From: Bacteroidia bacterium
GTDB lineage: Bacteria; Bacteroidota; Bacteroidia; Chitinophagales; UBA2359
DNA: 64,000 bases
Direction of reading: 5' to 3'
Assembly (NCBI GenBank): GCA_030427245.1
Contig: JAUHXA010000021.1
Span: 35,019 to 99,018 of the forward strand
Translations under genes and position numbers: made by a program
In this document: in pieces, positions 1-7,315 of the stretch
How positions within the stretch are numbered: position 1 is the first letter of the stretch
Layout of the letters: each line of letters starts with the position of its first letter
Notes under the pieces: generated by a model
Told to the model about the DNA's origin: nothing
The model's database searches: none
The model's input: only the letters and a program-made list of their open reading frames with translations

Positions 1-761
1 ATCAAATCAATAAAAAATCTGTTGGGCCTAGCTATAAATTGGTTGGAGAAACTTACAAAGACATGAATGGGCGACAAATGTATCTTGCCGAAAAAATCAT
101 CAAGGGCGGCAATGGTGTTTGGGGTGAACAGGTGATGTCTGCCAATCCTTCCTTGAGTATCGAAGAGGCGGTGACGATTGCGGATTACATTTTGGGCTTG
201 GCAAATCAAGAGGGTGAAAAAGAGGCAACTCCCCTGCAAGGTATTTATACGGCAAGTGAACATCTGAAAAAAGGCAAAAAGGGAACCTACTACTTCAATG
301 CGTCTTATACGGATGCGACAACGGAAGGCGTTTCGTCGAATACGGTGATGAAAACTTTGTTGATGCGACATCCGAGAGTGGAGGCGGAGGATTTTGACAG
401 TACCAATATGGCTCTACAGATGCGCTATCCGTGGTTGTCTTACCAAGCAGCGCAACGTTTGCGAGATGGGGCGTTTATCTCTTTCCAAGATATTGACCTG
501 ACAGATGTGAAGGACTTGAAGCTTCGCTTGATGGTCGACAAAAACGAAGTGGCTGGTGGGCGTATTGAGTTGCACTTGGACAGTCCTGATGGAAAAATGA
601 TTGGGAATATGGTGGTGAGTGTGAAAGAGGGAAATGAATTGGAGACTTTGGTGATGCCGATTGAGGCGAGTACTGCAATGGGAGATTTGTTTTTTGTGTT
701 TCGGAATGAAGCGAGTCAAAAGGACGTAACGAAAGTGGATTGGGTGGAGTTTGGGTTTTGA
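1..761 (+). CDS. Cytochrome c / CBM6-type protein, C-terminal part (5' end outside the window)
   Basis: The reading frame is open back to the window edge (frame of base 3), so only the C-terminal part of a longer gene is present. The first visible residues, reading VGPSYKLVGETY and then KIIKGGNGVWGEQVM, match the distal half of a class I cytochrome c: the GP motif, the glycine-rich loop and the Met haem ligand. The CxxCH haem site must lie upstream. After a linker of about 45 residues the last 120 residues resemble a CBM6-like beta-sandwich (opening RVEAEDFDS, closing VDWVEF), a sugar-binding module. This cytochrome-CBM6 tail is common on secreted Bacteroidota dehydrogenases and ThuA-type proteins, so a periplasmic electron-transfer or sugar-oxidation role is likely. 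The upstream enzyme domain cannot be seen. Confidence 0.7.
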   Translation, partial: QINKKSVGPSYKLVGETYKDMNGRQMYLAEKIIKGGNGVWGEQVMSANPSLSIEEAVTIADYILGLANQEGEKEATPLQGIYTASEHLKKGKKGTYYFNASYTDATTEGVSSNTVMKTLLMRHPRVEAEDFDSTNMALQMRYPWLSYQAAQRLRDGAFISFQDIDLTDVKDLKLRLMVDKNEVAGGRIELHLDSPDGKMIGNMVVSVKEGNELETLVMPIEASTAMGDLFFVFRNEASQKDVTKVDWVEFGF

Positions 762-891
762 CCATGGAGGCTTGGAAATCTTTTTCTCCACTGGATTTGA
801 TTTTCAACGGAGAGACAGAGGTGGAGAGATTTTTTTTGAAAATGGTGATGGAATTGAGAATTTACTGTAAATTGCAGTAAAAGAACGACCT

Positions 892-1092
892 ATGAACCAA
901 GTCACCATTCAAATACAAGAAAAATCTTTTTCTTCAACTCTTTCAAGGAGAAGCAAAAGCAACTCTTCAAATAGCTGACTTTCAAATAGACAGTATCGAA
1001 ATCGTCAGTACCAACCCCTACTCAACCAAGCCAAATCCACCTTCCAAAACAACCCAGAAGCCCTACAACAATTAAAACAAATCCAACGATAA
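892..1092 (+). pseudogene. Decayed small gene with two compensating frameshifts
   Basis: From the ATG at 892 the frame reads MNQVTIQIQEKSF and soon stops. A shift of frame near 935-945 gives a sensible stretch (LFQGEAKATLQIADFQIDSI, then EIVSTN), and returning to the first frame near 1015 gives LLNQAKSTFQNNPEALQQL followed by KQIQR and stop. Read this way it would be a soluble protein of about 65 residues with antitoxin-like size and composition. I do not recognise the family. It could be a genuine pseudogene or a chance reading of AT-rich DNA; the amino acid composition of the three pieces favours a pseudogene. The rest of the 762-1127 gap shows nothing clear. Confidence 0.45.
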
Positions 1093-1127
1093 TTAAATCA
1101 ATTATAAAACATAAAACACAAACAATC

Positions 1128-1928
1128 ATGCCCCTACAACTTTGCCCCGACCCAGTAATCACCAAACTACGTCAAATTTTTCAAGCCAATATCCTTCGAG
1201 TACCCGAAGAGCGATTTCAGCCCTTATCCGCTATTTTGCGAAGTGGTGGAAATAACCGTTATTGGGGAAGTTTGTCCAAGATGATAGAAGGAGATTTGTT
1301 GGACACCGAAGATTTTGTCACACACAACCGCATGGCAGATGTGTCGGGCAAAATCTCTCGAAGTGCCGAGATAGACGTGGGATTGGACATTTTGGGCGGT
1401 TTTTTGAGAGGCTTTCAACTGCCTTCCGCCACGATATGCGCTGAATTTTCAGGTGCAACCACCGCCTCTTTCAGCTTCAACAATGTCCAAAGAAAATACA
1501 TTGAACCTTCTGATTTGGACAGCCTATTGGTGGGCTTACCCTTAAATTCCGAATTGGGAGCGACCCGTCAAATCATTGCAGGAGAAGCCCGTCTGTATGT
1601 CATTGACTCCATTATTACGAGCAGCGACTTTTCGATTCATGTCAACAAAGAAAACGACACAGATTTCAAATTGGACGTTCCCGCCATTTCCAAATTAGTA
1701 GGAGAAGCGAGTGCAGATGTTTCGGTCCAAAAAACGAGCGAAACCGCCATCCGCTTCAAAGGGGAAAAATCCTTGACCTTTGCCTTTTCTTGTTTGTATT
1801 GTGAGGCGGATAGAGCGGGGCGTATTACCTTGAAGGCAAGCAGTTTGCCCAAGAATGTATTTGAAACGAGGAGTTTGGGTTATGAACGAACTTTGTTGAC
1901 GGAGGAAGCGGAGATGATGGAGTTTTGA
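1128..1928 (+). CDS. Bacterial gasdermin-like pore-forming protein
   Basis: A 266-residue protein without signal peptide or transmembrane helix. Its pattern matches bacterial gasdermins: an early cysteine (Cys6, the region that is palmitoylated in characterised bacterial gasdermins), then RVPEERFQPL at 24-33, an amphipathic repeat of small residues (EIDVGLDILGGFL, 81-93), TTASFSFNNV (111-120), a hairpin segment LYVIDSIITSSDFSI (156-170), a long amphipathic beta segment (179-210), and SLTFAFSCLYCEAD (215-228). About 30 residues follow the core, the size of the short autoinhibitory tail released by proteolysis in this family. Known bacterial gasdermins sit beside a caspase-like, trypsin-like or CHAT protease and cause abortive cell death. 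Here no protease gene is adjacent; the nearest CHAT gene is about 43 kb away. The family call rests on remembered sequence patterns, not on a search. Confidence 0.7.
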   Translation: MPLQLCPDPVITKLRQIFQANILRVPEERFQPLSAILRSGGNNRYWGSLSKMIEGDLLDTEDFVTHNRMADVSGKISRSAEIDVGLDILGGFLRGFQLPSATICAEFSGATTASFSFNNVQRKYIEPSDLDSLLVGLPLNSELGATRQIIAGEARLYVIDSIITSSDFSIHVNKENDTDFKLDVPAISKLVGEASADVSVQKTSETAIRFKGEKSLTFAFSCLYCEADRAGRITLKASSLPKNVFETRSLGYERTLLTEEAEMMEF

Positions 1929-1955
1929 ACATGAACCGCTAGATGGAAAGGAACT
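1923..1955 (+). repeat. Short sequence shared with 50489-50522
   Basis: Starting in the last codon of the gasdermin gene, 20 of the first 22 bases match the sequence just after the TPR gene at 50489, and the match continues with a small gap to a shared GGAACT. It may be a fragment of a dispersed element. Chance cannot be excluded for one 22-bp match in 64 kb. Confidence 0.25.
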
Positions 1956-2040
1956 GTTTATAGGGATTTGCAGCTTTACACATGAACTTTTGAACTGTAC
2001 TTAGTTCAACTCATTGTAAATACCTCTTCAAACCCGATTC

Positions 2041-3168
2041 CTAACGAATACTGGCACCAGCTTCGTGACTTGTCTCCAACTTATTCCCCTTTCCAAAATC
2101 CCAACGCAGACCCATTTCCCATCGGTAATTATGCGGCAGTTGCTCCCCAATGAAATTCTCAGAAAGTGGTAAAAAGTAATCAAATTGCAGTTGAGTGCGA
2201 TTCACTTTTACCGCCATACCCACACTGCCCCACAAGACTTGTCCACCCGTACCCAGAGGCCTTGAAGCTATGGGATTACCATCGAGTATTTTACCGTTGA
2301 GTTCATTGCTTTGAGAATCTATATATTGAAGCGCAACATTTGGAACCATTCCAATCGCAGAATTCAATGCCCATTCATACATCGCTTCAATGCTCAAACC
2401 CATTTGATTCCCAAAACGATAGGTGTATTCATTTTTTCGGTTGATGTGATAGTTGGCAGCAGCTTGTAGGACAAGGTGATGGTATTGAAGTTGATAGTCA
2501 CCTGTCAATAAAAAATCCATAGTTCCCGAACCAGGCTGAAAAGTAGGTTCAATTTCGCTTGTTTGGTCGTCAAAATCTTTGTAGCTACCCGAAGGCAGTT
2601 TGATGCCTACTCCAAAAAGTAGGTATTGTTTGAACGAAGACTCTTGGCGATAGAGGGCAGAGTTGTAGAGGTAGTATTTGCCACCCATGACAACATCGCC
2701 AATACCACTTTTTTTGACCACATCATTCAGCGAGTTCTCAATTTGTCGCTCATTGGAATGATAAGGCACATATAAATACGCCAATGTTCGGCTGTTTAAG
2801 TACCATTGAGCAGACAAGGTAGTGAGGTTGTAGGTTTCGACAGAGTTAGTCAATGGGTCACGATAGTAGTGTTCGTGATAAGGGGCATTGGGCGCAAGAA
2901 CGCTGTTGTGGTCATGAAAGTTCATGTACCGTAAAATGCCTTCACGTTCTATGGATTGAGTCGTAATTTTTAGGTAGTTATACTCTAAATCATTTTGAGC
3001 GTAGGCAGTGTATTGAAGTAAAAAAAGGCAGAGAATTGAAGTGAATACCTTGTATTGAAAAGGTCGATTTTTTATCGCAGGGTAGGGTTTAAACCCTACC
3101 CTGCGATAAAAAACAGCGGTTTTTGCATGGGATTTCATAAAATACATAAGGGATTTGAAGTTGGTCAT
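2041..3168 (-). CDS. Outer-membrane beta-barrel protein (transporter/phenol MetA-like)
   Basis: A 375-residue frame. Residues 38-57 form a hydrophobic signal segment (VFTSILCLFLLQYTAYA, then Q), and the rest is alternating, aromatic-rich sequence typical of an outer-membrane barrel, ending in RWEMGLRWDFGKGN. The segments SGIGDVVMGGKYYLY and GVGIKLPSGSYKDF are like those in the MetA-pathway phenol-degradation / transporter barrel family. Substrate is unknown. The first 37 residues are odd: they lie before the signal peptide and include the product of a 46-bp perfect palindrome, so the annotated start is doubtful and the original 5' end was probably altered by insertion of that element. No ATG is visible between the palindrome and the signal peptide. 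It is on its own, with hairpins upstream. Confidence 0.7.
   Translation of the reverse strand: MTNFKSLMYFMKSHAKTAVFYRRVGFKPYPAIKNRPFQYKVFTSILCLFLLQYTAYAQNDLEYNYLKITTQSIEREGILRYMNFHDHNSVLAPNAPYHEHYYRDPLTNSVETYNLTTLSAQWYLNSRTLAYLYVPYHSNERQIENSLNDVVKKSGIGDVVMGGKYYLYNSALYRQESSFKQYLLFGVGIKLPSGSYKDFDDQTSEIEPTFQPGSGTMDFLLTGDYQLQYHHLVLQAAANYHINRKNEYTYRFGNQMGLSIEAMYEWALNSAIGMVPNVALQYIDSQSNELNGKILDGNPIASRPLGTGGQVLWGSVGMAVKVNRTQLQFDYFLPLSENFIGEQLPHNYRWEMGLRWDFGKGNKLETSHEAGASIR
3068..3113. repeat. 46-bp perfect palindrome inside the 5' coding region
   Basis: Bases 3068-3090 are the exact reverse complement of 3091-3113 (23-bp arms, no loop), centred on GGGTTTAAACCC. It lies inside the open frame at 2041-3168 and adds about 15 residues ahead of the signal peptide. 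The A/T ends and G/C core resemble a mobile palindromic element or a bidirectional terminator. Confidence 0.85.
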
Positions 3169-3194
3169 ATTTTGATAAGTGTTTTGCTAAAATA

Positions 3195-3243
3195 GTATTT
3201 GCTCACTAACGGGGGGCGAAACCCACTGCTAGTGAGCAAATAC
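3195..3243. other. Strong hairpin with 14-bp arms
   Basis: Arms 3195-3208 and 3230-3243 (GTATTTGCTCACTA and its complement) are perfect, with a 21-base loop rich in G then C. It lies between two genes transcribed leftward, immediately beyond the terminator-like repeat at 3245-3326. Confidence 0.7.
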
Positions 3244-3244
3244 A

Positions 3245-3326
3245 AAAAATCTCGTTCTCGTCACACAAACATAACTTATTTGAAGGTTCAAATATTTGCT
3301 TGCTTACTGACAAGAACGAGATTTTT
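3245..3326 (-). terminator. Probable terminator of the coiled-coil gene
   Basis: Arms 3245-3263 and 3308-3326 pair over 19 bases with one mismatch (core AGAACGAGATTTTT). Read on the minus strand, downstream of the gene ending at 3391, the stem ends in a T-run. The 44-base loop is long for an intrinsic terminator. Confidence 0.5.
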
Positions 3327-3390
3327 CAAATAGAAGTGTCACTTTAAAATCAAATTTGACATCTATCACCTGACTCCTCACACATCCATA

Positions 3391-4377
3391 CTATTCAAAA
3401 ACTCTCAAATATTGCTGTGCATTTCGTACCTCTTGATGTTGGTTCAGAATAGCTTCTTGCACCATCTTTTGTTGTCTTTCGTTTTCTTCTATGTTTTCTT
3501 GCGCTTCAATAATGTCTTGTTTGTCTTTGTCAATGTTTTTGTAACTGCGGTCTTTGGTTCGGTCGAGTTTTTTCAGCTCTTTATTTTTTTTCTTCAATTC
3601 CTTTGCAGCCAATTCGTCTTCCAAATAAGCTTCGGTTTCTTCGTGGGCTTCAATGACATTTTCCGTCAATTCCTTTTGTTGTTTAGTCATTTCAATCGTA
3701 CCTTTCGCTTCTGCAATATCTCCCTTTGCCTTCACGATGTCTCGGTGATACCCTTCGTTTTGTCGCTTCAATTTGTCGAGCATATTCTCCAAATTCTTCA
3801 ATGCCTTTTCCACACTCTTCAAACGTTCTTCTGCATCTTCCCTCGCAAAATTCAAAGCGAAATTAGCCATTAACATTTCCACTCCTTCGTGCATCTGCAC
3901 ATCATCCCCCAAAAATTCTTCTTTATCTGTTTCAAACATTGCGACAAGTCCAGTGCCTTCTACTTTTTGTTGAACTTTTGCATACACGTTGATAGATTTG
4001 CTGTGTATATCACTGACTCTCGCACCTTTTGCTACGATTACAGCTTCGGTTTCCTCCACATCTGCCCCTTGTTTTTTCATATATTTACCCCATGCTTTTG
4101 CTGCATCATCTGGCTCTACATTCGGTAAAACGACCATAAAAGCAGGTCGTGTTTCATGTCCCAATGAAGTTTCTACACCAACTACTTCAAAAGTAGGTTT
4201 GACATAGTTTTGCTGTGCGGCATACTCGGTTATACTCGGAAACTCTATTCCATTTGTAATATTTTTGTCTGTGGATACAGCTTTGGGTGAGCCATCAGGA
4301 TAACCCTCTTGAGCGAAGATGCCAATAGAGGAATGAAGTAAGAATAGAAGGGTGATTATCAAAGAAAATCTACTCAT
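3391..4377 (-). CDS. Secreted coiled-coil protein, function unknown
   Basis: I start the gene at the Met that opens a clear signal peptide (MSRFSLIITLLFLLHSSIG, then IFAQ) rather than 11 codons upstream. After the signal peptide come about 150 residues of mixed alpha/beta sequence. Then about 170 residues are almost pure coiled coil, rich in Glu, Lys and Gln (repeated KAKGDIAEAKG, KKKNKELKKLD and similar). No catalytic motif is seen. Export to the periplasm or outer membrane is inferred. It has its own terminator-like hairpin downstream and is separated from the barrel gene by about 220 bases, so it is probably monocistronic. I do not recognise a named family. Confidence 0.75.
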   Translation of the reverse strand: MSRFSLIITLLFLLHSSIGIFAQEGYPDGSPKAVSTDKNITNGIEFPSITEYAAQQNYVKPTFEVVGVETSLGHETRPAFMVVLPNVEPDDAAKAWGKYMKKQGADVEETEAVIVAKGARVSDIHSKSINVYAKVQQKVEGTGLVAMFETDKEEFLGDDVQMHEGVEMLMANFALNFAREDAEERLKSVEKALKNLENMLDKLKRQNEGYHRDIVKAKGDIAEAKGTIEMTKQQKELTENVIEAHEETEAYLEDELAAKELKKKNKELKKLDRTKDRSYKNIDKDKQDIIEAQENIEENERQQKMVQEAILNQHQEVRNAQQYLRVFE

Positions 4378-4556
4378 GTTATAATAGTATTTATTAAACT
4401 GGTCAATCAAAAAATGGGTATAAAATGCCTATCTTGCATCTGAAAATATAGACACTGTTTTAAAAAATGGTAACATTTATTTCTCCAACTCTAACGATTT
4501 ACAGCCACTTATTGTTTACTGCAAAACAATTACTGCAATTCATAAATAAGTGTTTG

Positions 4557-4576
4557 TTGTATATCAAAATATACAA
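4557..4576. promoter_or_regulatory. Inverted repeat upstream of the DUF2797 gene
   Basis: TTGTATAT and ATATACAA flank a CAAA spacer, 24 bases before the ATG at 4600. It could be an operator or a stem in the leader; AT-richness makes chance possible. Confidence 0.3.
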
Positions 4577-4599
4577 TCTTAAATAATACGGTAAACAAA

Positions 4600-5397
4600 A
4601 TGGAATACGCTGGCAATCTTCGCAAAATGAAAACACAATGGGCTGACCCCATACAGTATCAAATGGTGATAGGGGATGATTTGGTGGATATGAACGCATT
4701 GATAGGGGAAAACATCAAACTCACCTACAATGGGCAAATCAACTGCAAAGTTTGTGGACGTAAGACCAAAAAGTCGTTTGCTCAGGGTTTTTGTTTTCCA
4801 TGCTTTCAGAATGCACCCGAAAACTCACCTTGTATCATTCGACCAGAATTGTGTGAAGGCCATTTAGGTGAGGGGCGAGATGTGGAATGGGAACAAAAAC
4901 ACCATGTTCAGCCGCATGTCGTTTATTTAGCGTTGTCGAGCGGGGTGAAAGTTGGTGTGACTCGTGGAGAACAAGTGCCGACTCGTTGGATTGACCAAGG
5001 CGCAAGTCAAGCCATCAAACTTGCCGAAACACCTCATCGTCAGTTGGCAGGAGCGATAGAAGTGGCATTGAAGGAGCATCTATCTGACAAAACAAATTGG
5101 CAACGAATGTTGAAAAATCAAGTGGCAGAAGGAGTGGATTTATTGAAGGAAAAAGAGAAGGCCAAGTTTCTGTTAGACTCCAATTTGCAGCAGTACATTT
5201 CTGAGAACAACGAAGTTTGGACCTTGAATTACCCAGTAACGGCGTACCCATTGAAGGTCAAAAGCGTAGGGTTTGACAAGATTCCCGAAATTGAAGGAAA
5301 ATTGAAGGGCATCAAAGGGCAGTATTTGATTTTTTCGGATAATCGGGTAATCAATATTCGGAAGCATACAGGGTATTGGGTGGAGTTAAGCTATTAA
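4600..5397 (+). CDS. DUF2797 domain protein
   Basis: A 265-residue cytosolic protein. A zinc-ribbon-like cluster is visible: Cys49 and Cys52, then Cys65 and Cys68, with further Cys78, Cys85 and His88. It is followed by PHVVYLALSSGVKVGVTR, which resembles the nuclease-like core seen in DUF2797 proteins, then TRWIDQGASQAIKLAETPHR and a helical C-terminal half. This fits the DUF2797 family in order and length. Its biochemical role is not established. It converges with the PP2C gene, the two stop codons being only five bases apart, so their 3' ends share almost no space for a terminator. Confidence 0.8.
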   Translation: MEYAGNLRKMKTQWADPIQYQMVIGDDLVDMNALIGENIKLTYNGQINCKVCGRKTKKSFAQGFCFPCFQNAPENSPCIIRPELCEGHLGEGRDVEWEQKHHVQPHVVYLALSSGVKVGVTRGEQVPTRWIDQGASQAIKLAETPHRQLAGAIEVALKEHLSDKTNWQRMLKNQVAEGVDLLKEKEKAKFLLDSNLQQYISENNEVWTLNYPVTAYPLKVKSVGFDKIPEIEGKLKGIKGQYLIFSDNRVINIRKHTGYWVELSY

Positions 5398-5402
5398 ATT
5401 AG

Positions 5403-6275
5403 TTAATATTTTAGTTTGCCTAAAACCATTGTCTTGTCGTCTCCTTCTTGCTTCAATCCCTTCGTTCCGCCCTTTAGGAAATCTTCCCATTTCGCTTCAA
5501 TTTCTTCAACTGCAATATCCTGCTCCATAGCAGAAGACAGATTAGCAGTAAGAGGGGTAAAAAATTTGGAAAAAGGTTGATTGGGATCCGACCATTTTTG
5601 AAGGTCTTCGTCAAATCGGCTACATTCAAAAGAATGTTTTTCGCAGCCATCCGAAAGCAGAGCGAAAGCAATTGGAGGAGAAGTGATTACCCGACTTTCA
5701 GGGACTTTCACACCCGACAATTCCAGTTCTTCCACTTGCCATATTGCAGAAGTGATAAAAACGGTTTCGTTTGCTTCTGTGCCTTTGTGTGGAGTCATTG
5801 CGGCGAGCCATTTCTTGTCCTCTTTTTGCTGAAAAGCCGCCCTTCCATCACCAATATGGGTAATCAAAATCCCCAAAGGGCTGTAAATCATGGCAATAAC
5901 CGTACATGCCAAGCTCGAAACCTCCCACTCGTTTTCTTCTGCAAAAAAATCCAAACCTGCCCTTACTTCCTTCAATGTTTGCCTTGCCGCAAGCACCCAA
6001 GTTGTTTCATCGGGTAAAGTTTGGTGTAGATGCCACTGCTCTTTATCGAGGAGTTGTGAAAATGCCATTACCGCTGCCTCTACTACAAAAGCCGAACCTT
6101 TGTCCGAATTTGCAGCCGAACCAGCCCCGTCAGCTACTACGGCAATACCCCACCCATTTTCCAATGACTTGTACAAATGACTATCTTGACAAGGAACATC
6201 ATCTGCAATGTGAGATTTGCCAATGACAGACGCACCTATTACCAGCCATTTACTGCTATTTACTGTTTCATTCAT
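5403..6275 (-). CDS. PP2C-family serine/threonine phosphatase
   Basis: A 290-residue protein with the metal-binding PP2C motifs: VVADGAGSAANSDKGS (Asp49), ITHIGDGRAAF in the middle and ALLSDGCEK later. It has no transmembrane segment or regulatory domain, so it should be a soluble Mn/Mg-dependent phosphatase acting on phospho-Ser/Thr. It lies 43 bases downstream of the vWA gene on the same strand. PP2C plus TerY-type vWA usually go with a protein kinase as a three-gene unit; the kinase is not here, the next gene being convergent. Its natural substrate may be a kinase elsewhere or the vWA partner. Confidence 0.85.
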   Translation of the reverse strand: MNETVNSSKWLVIGASVIGKSHIADDVPCQDSHLYKSLENGWGIAVVADGAGSAANSDKGSAFVVEAAVMAFSQLLDKEQWHLHQTLPDETTWVLAARQTLKEVRAGLDFFAEENEWEVSSLACTVIAMIYSPLGILITHIGDGRAAFQQKEDKKWLAAMTPHKGTEANETVFITSAIWQVEELELSGVKVPESRVITSPPIAFALLSDGCEKHSFECSRFDEDLQKWSDPNQPFSKFFTPLTANLSSAMEQDIAVEEIEAKWEDFLKGGTKGLKQEGDDKTMVLGKLKY

Positions 6276-6318
6276 AGAAAGATATTGAGGCTCACCTAGG
6301 TTTTAGTGAAAAAGCAAA

Positions 6319-7002
6319 TTAATCTATTGTAAATTCCTCCATCCAATCGGGTTTTTCAAAAGCTACTTTTTCACCTTTTTGTTTATTGGTGATTGTTCCC
6401 ATACTATTACTCAACCATCTGAAGAAATGACTGAATTTGAAGCCCTGCAATTTGGTAGGTGGCATCCCTGGTTGAGCAATCTTGCTCAACGTCTTCATAT
6501 CTGCTCCTTTTACCCCGACTGCCAAAAAGACAAACTTCTTTTCCGTAGCCCCGTTTTTAATTTCTTCTGCCAAAGCTGCTACATCCTGATCGTCATCAGG
6601 TGCACCATCAGTAATCAAAATGATCCACGGACGGTAGTAAGGTTGTTCGGTACTTTTGTACCATTCCTTTCTCGCTTCCACTTTTTCGATCGCTGCTCTA
6701 ACACCATCCACCATCTTGGTAGTCCCTTTGACAGAGAGTTTTGGCATGTCGAAATTATCCACCAAAGCAGGTTCTTGGATGCACTGAACTTTGCTGCCAA
6801 ATTCAATAATGCTCAATTCCAATCTGTCTCGTAAGACTTCATCATCCCCATCTTTGATTTCTGTATGAAAACTCAACAACCCTGCATTTAATTGCGAGAT
6901 AGGATTACCTGCCATTGAGCCTGAAACGTCTAATGTCAAGACACAGAGACATTTTTGTTCAAAATTTTCGGGAGACTCTGCTGTAAAATCATTAAAAGCC
7001 AT
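6319..7002 (-). CDS. TerY-like von Willebrand factor A domain protein
   Basis: A 227-residue single vWA domain. The metal-ion-dependent adhesion motif DVSGSM is at 25-30, with the Thr of KGTTKMVDGV and the Asp of LITDGAPDDD completing the site. The length and layout match TerY-like cytoplasmic vWA proteins, which pair with PP2C phosphatases and kinases in stress or phosphorylation modules. It is the first gene of a two-gene operon with the phosphatase. A 9-bp inverted repeat lies upstream. Confidence 0.85.
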   Translation of the reverse strand: MAFNDFTAESPENFEQKCLCVLTLDVSGSMAGNPISQLNAGLLSFHTEIKDGDDEVLRDRLELSIIEFGSKVQCIQEPALVDNFDMPKLSVKGTTKMVDGVRAAIEKVEARKEWYKSTEQPYYRPWIILITDGAPDDDQDVAALAEEIKNGATEKKFVFLAVGVKGADMKTLSKIAQPGMPPTKLQGFKFSHFFRWLSNSMGTITNKQKGEKVAFEKPDWMEEFTID

Positions 7003-7039
7003 AGTTATTTTTTTTGTAGTGAAAAAGAGAGGCTAATGA

Positions 7040-7075
7040 ATTGATATTCAAATAAAAAATTAAAGCAATATCAAT
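7040..7075. promoter_or_regulatory. Inverted repeat in the 7003-7315 divergent intergenic region
   Basis: ATTGATATT (7040-7048) and its complement (7067-7075) flank 18 AT-rich bases, 38 bases before the vWA start. It could be an operator for the vWA-PP2C pair. The rest of this 313-base gap is AT-rich and must hold two divergent promoters; I see no clear Bacteroidota -33/-7 pair. Confidence 0.25.
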
Positions 7076-7315
7076 TTTGTTCTGCTATTTAATAAAAAAT
7101 TTAAGAAAAATTATTGTTTTTGTTCACAAATTTTCTATTTTTATGAGGCAATTTTAGAAATTCCCAAGAATACACCCACGATTTAGTACACTTTTCCTTT
7201 GAAATACCCGTAGCATTTTTAGCTACACTCACAATTGTTTATTATCAAAAATAATGAAGATGGAATAGCTTTGTTTGCACTTAGATAAAATACTAAACGG
7301 ACTACACTCAGAACT

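Noticed and set aside
3412..3873. 153-residue plus-strand frame rich in Phe and Leu
   Set aside because: Antisense of the coiled-coil gene; the hydrophobic look comes from complementing Glu and Lys codons.
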